A stretch of DNA of 64,000 nt from Clostridiales bacterium. Its GTDB lineage: Bacteria > Bacillota > Clostridia > Peptostreptococcales > Anaerovoracaceae. The notes beneath the pieces were generated by a model. It did no database searches and was not told the DNA's origin. It saw only the letters and a list, made by a program, of their open reading frames with translations. Below are positions 62,904 to 64,000 of the stretch, piece by piece. The stretch lies in the NCBI GenBank assembly GCA_015243575.1, contig CP042469.1:1116001-1180000 (forward strand), read 5' to 3'. The stretch's first letter is position 1. Each line of letters begins with the position of its first letter. The translations under genes were made by a program, and so were the position numbers.

Positions 62904-62936
62904 CTCCGATTTGTAGGTTTCTACTGCAAATCGGGG
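62904..62936 (+). promoter_or_regulatory. Hairpin covering the ribosome binding site of the XRE/S24 gene
   Basis: CTCCGATTTG (62904-62913) pairs with CAAATCGGGG (62927-62936), a 10-bp stem with one G-U pair and a 13-nt loop. The right arm includes the G run that serves as the ribosome binding site for the ATG at 62951. Confidence 0.55.
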
Positions 62937-62950
62937 GGATAGAGATTATT

Positions 62951-63712
62951 ATGAATTATGCTGAAATGTTGGATCAGATTATTGCTGAAAGCGAACTATC
63001 GCTCAGACAGATATCCAAACTATGTACTCAATTTGATATTTCCATTACACCATCTTACATATCGCAGTTAAAAAATGGCAAGCTGCCGCCTCCTTCTCCG
63101 GAGGTATCACTTGCGCTTGCGAAAGTCTGCAATAGCAAGAATCAATCACAGCTGGTGTTTCAGGGGTATATGGAAAAAGCCCCGGATGTGATTAAGGAAT
63201 ACATGCTTGCATCCTCGCAGCTGAACAGAATCATGCTGGAATCCTTATGTAAGGCGGAGAATAATACAGTGTCAGGGGAAGCACTGGATTATCTACGAAA
63301 TCTGGATGTGTTATCAAGTCTTGAGATGTCCTCCAGGTATATTGATCCCAACAACAATGTGGACCCGTCAGAATTGATCCGGGAAATTACCCTGTCAAGC
63401 GGAGGGGTTTCTAAAATACAGGCCCAGGGTGATATGATCAACTTCTTTTTAGGAGATACTTCGATGAGCCCTACTATTCCGGTTCATTCTTATATTTACA
63501 TTCTTCCTACAAAGCTGGAACTGTTAAAAGAGAGAGATGTAATTGCCCTGTATCCCAACAACAGAAAGCAAGCGACTCTGAGACGTATTTTCTTTTCTAA
63601 TGATAAGATTCTTCTAATTCCGGAAGACAAGGCTTTCCAAATTTATATTGTTGACAGCTTTGAAGATATCGATTATATCGGAAAAGTAGTTTCCTACAAG
63701 GTAGACTTATAA
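62951..63712 (+). CDS. XRE/LexA-like transcriptional regulator with S24 domain
   Basis: 253 residues from the ATG at 62951: an N-terminal XRE HTH (about 15-60, LSLRQISKLC...TPSYISQLKNGKLPP) and a C-terminal S24/LexA-type domain with GDTSMSPTIP holding the nucleophile serine. The position of the catalytic lysine (LexA ATxKR) reads ATLRR, and no Ala-Gly cleavage pair is seen in the linker, so self-cleavage is doubtful. The HTH is a phage-repressor type. Its targets are unknown; autoregulation is suggested by the upstream palindromes. No phage genes are adjacent. Confidence 0.82.
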   Translation: MNYAEMLDQIIAESELSLRQISKLCTQFDISITPSYISQLKNGKLPPPSPEVSLALAKVCNSKNQSQLVFQGYMEKAPDVIKEYMLASSQLNRIMLESLCKAENNTVSGEALDYLRNLDVLSSLEMSSRYIDPNNNVDPSELIREITLSSGGVSKIQAQGDMINFFLGDTSMSPTIPVHSYIYILPTKLELLKERDVIALYPNNRKQATLRRIFFSNDKILLIPEDKAFQIYIVDSFEDIDYIGKVVSYKVDL

Positions 63713-63759
63713 ATCAAATATAAAAAGTAAGCCCGAATAAGGCGGGTGTCAGAAAAAAG

Positions 63760-63810
63760 ACACCTCTTAGATGATGTAAGAGAAATACATCTTCCAAGAG
63801 GTGTTTTCTT
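63760..63810 (+). terminator. Intrinsic terminator after the XRE/S24 gene
   Basis: Outer stem ACACCTCTT / AAGAGGTGT (63760-63768, 63796-63804) with an inner stem GATGTA/TACATC, followed by TTTCTTT. A smaller GGTGTC/GACACC hairpin overlaps its left side and could compete with it. Confidence 0.8.
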
Positions 63811-63846
63811 TATAGTCTCGTTTCGGGTCGTTCAGCAAATTCTTTT

Positions 63847-64000
63847 TTATTCATCAAAATATTCGAATTCATAATCGAATACCTTAATCGTATCGCCCTC
63901 ATCCAACCCTAGTTCCTTCAGTTTTTCAATGGCTCCGTTTTTTTCAATATACTTGTACAAATATCTCAAAGAGCCCATGTCATTGAAGTTCGTAGAATTG
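63847..64000 (-). CDS. obg: GTPase Obg, C-terminal end only
   Basis: The last 51 codons of a - strand gene running off the window; too short for the usual 60-residue cut-off. The reading (NFNDMGSLRYLYKYIEKNG ... LGLDEGDTIKVFDYEFEYFDE) matches the Obg C-terminal domain, whose usual pattern is SLRYF...G..DGD.V.I...EFEY. Obg is a ribosome-assembly GTPase. In Clostridia it commonly lies near rplU-rpmA and the spoIVFB/radical SAM region, which fits the neighbours here. Confidence 0.85.
   Translation of the reverse strand, partial: NSTNFNDMGSLRYLYKYIEKNGAIEKLKELGLDEGDTIKVFDYEFEYFDE

Noticed and set aside
62885-62950. Upstream extension of the XRE/S24 frame
   Set aside because: It covers the RBS hairpin and has no ribosome binding site of its own; the HTH starts well after the ATG at 62951.
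1-64000. CRISPR array, rRNA or tRNA genes
   Set aside because: No regularly spaced repeats and no recognisable rRNA or tRNA sequence were seen by eye.

Overview
The window is a compact chromosomal segment of a spore-forming, low-to-mid-GC Gram-positive anaerobe of class Clostridia. The evidence is spo0A, a split spoIIIA locus, spoIVB, the spoIVFA/FB pair, RNase J instead of an RNase E-led set, AGGAGG-type ribosome binding sites, IreB, and Fe-S aldo/keto reductases. The gene content would fit an Anaerovoracaceae-like (former Clostridiales Family XIII) genome, but that assignment is a guess. I saw no rRNA or tRNA genes, no IS element, no prophage and no CRISPR array.

Layout. 1-10.5 kb (+): leuS (5' end cut off), RNase J, a YlbF-family protein, a stand-alone M24 peptidase domain, efp, mltG, the tRNA wobble-uridine pair trmR/trhP, and a CNNM/CorC transporter. 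10.6-17.0 kb (-): a complete vanG-type D-Ala-D-Ser glycopeptide-resistance cluster read vanR-vanS-[hairpin]-vanG-vanXY-vanT, with stop/start overlaps in the structural part. 17.3-23.3 kb (+): spoIIIA genes AA-AB, then an inserted HAD hydrolase, then AC-AD-AE-AF(short)-AG-AH. 23.4-30.3 kb (+): asp23-nusB-tsaD-like-xseA-xseB-ispA-dxs-tlyA. 30.4-38.8 kb (+): mutS, mutL, miaA, a Xer-type recombinase and a YnbB-type PLP enzyme. 38.9-44.6 kb (+): an accessory-looking stretch with a TVP38-like membrane protein, MarR regulator, MFS exporter, AraC regulator, aldo/keto reductase and a probable SOS-controlled LysM protein. 45.2-50.4 kb (-): ruvX, ireB, alaS and a GGDEF cyclase. 50.6 kb (+): Fe-S aldo/keto reductase. 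51.7-62.5 kb (-): nifU-nifS, a hypothetical, DUF896, spo0A, spoIVB, a BofC-like gene, comEA, DUF2344 and radical SAM genes, spoIVFB-spoIVFA and an HD phosphohydrolase. 62.9 kb (+): an XRE/S24 regulator. The right edge holds the 3' end of obg (-).

How the genes work together. Sporulation is the main theme. Spo0A commits the cell; the SpoIIIA complex builds the mother-cell side of the feeding channel; SpoIVB is the forespore signalling protease; SpoIVFA/FB are its likely targets in the sigma-K checkpoint; and a BofC-like protein encoded just upstream of spoIVB may restrain it. The van cluster would build D-Ala-D-Ser-ended peptidoglycan precursors: VanT makes D-Ser, VanG ligates D-Ala to D-Ser, VanXY removes normal D-Ala ends, and VanRS senses and activates. 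The rest is housekeeping: translation, RNA modification, mismatch repair, isoprenoids and Fe-S assembly.

Main points of interest: the core-located vanG cluster with a possible leader hairpin and a repeat-built VanXY start; the split spoIIIA operon with similar promoter-like and inverted-repeat sequences at its break; a 55-residue SpoIIIAF; the BofC-like gene next to spoIVB; an S24 regulator with arginine at the catalytic lysine position and a hairpin over its ribosome binding site; and several palindromic operators. I did not find a wholly new multi-gene system. All coordinates and motifs were read by eye, and no homology search was run.
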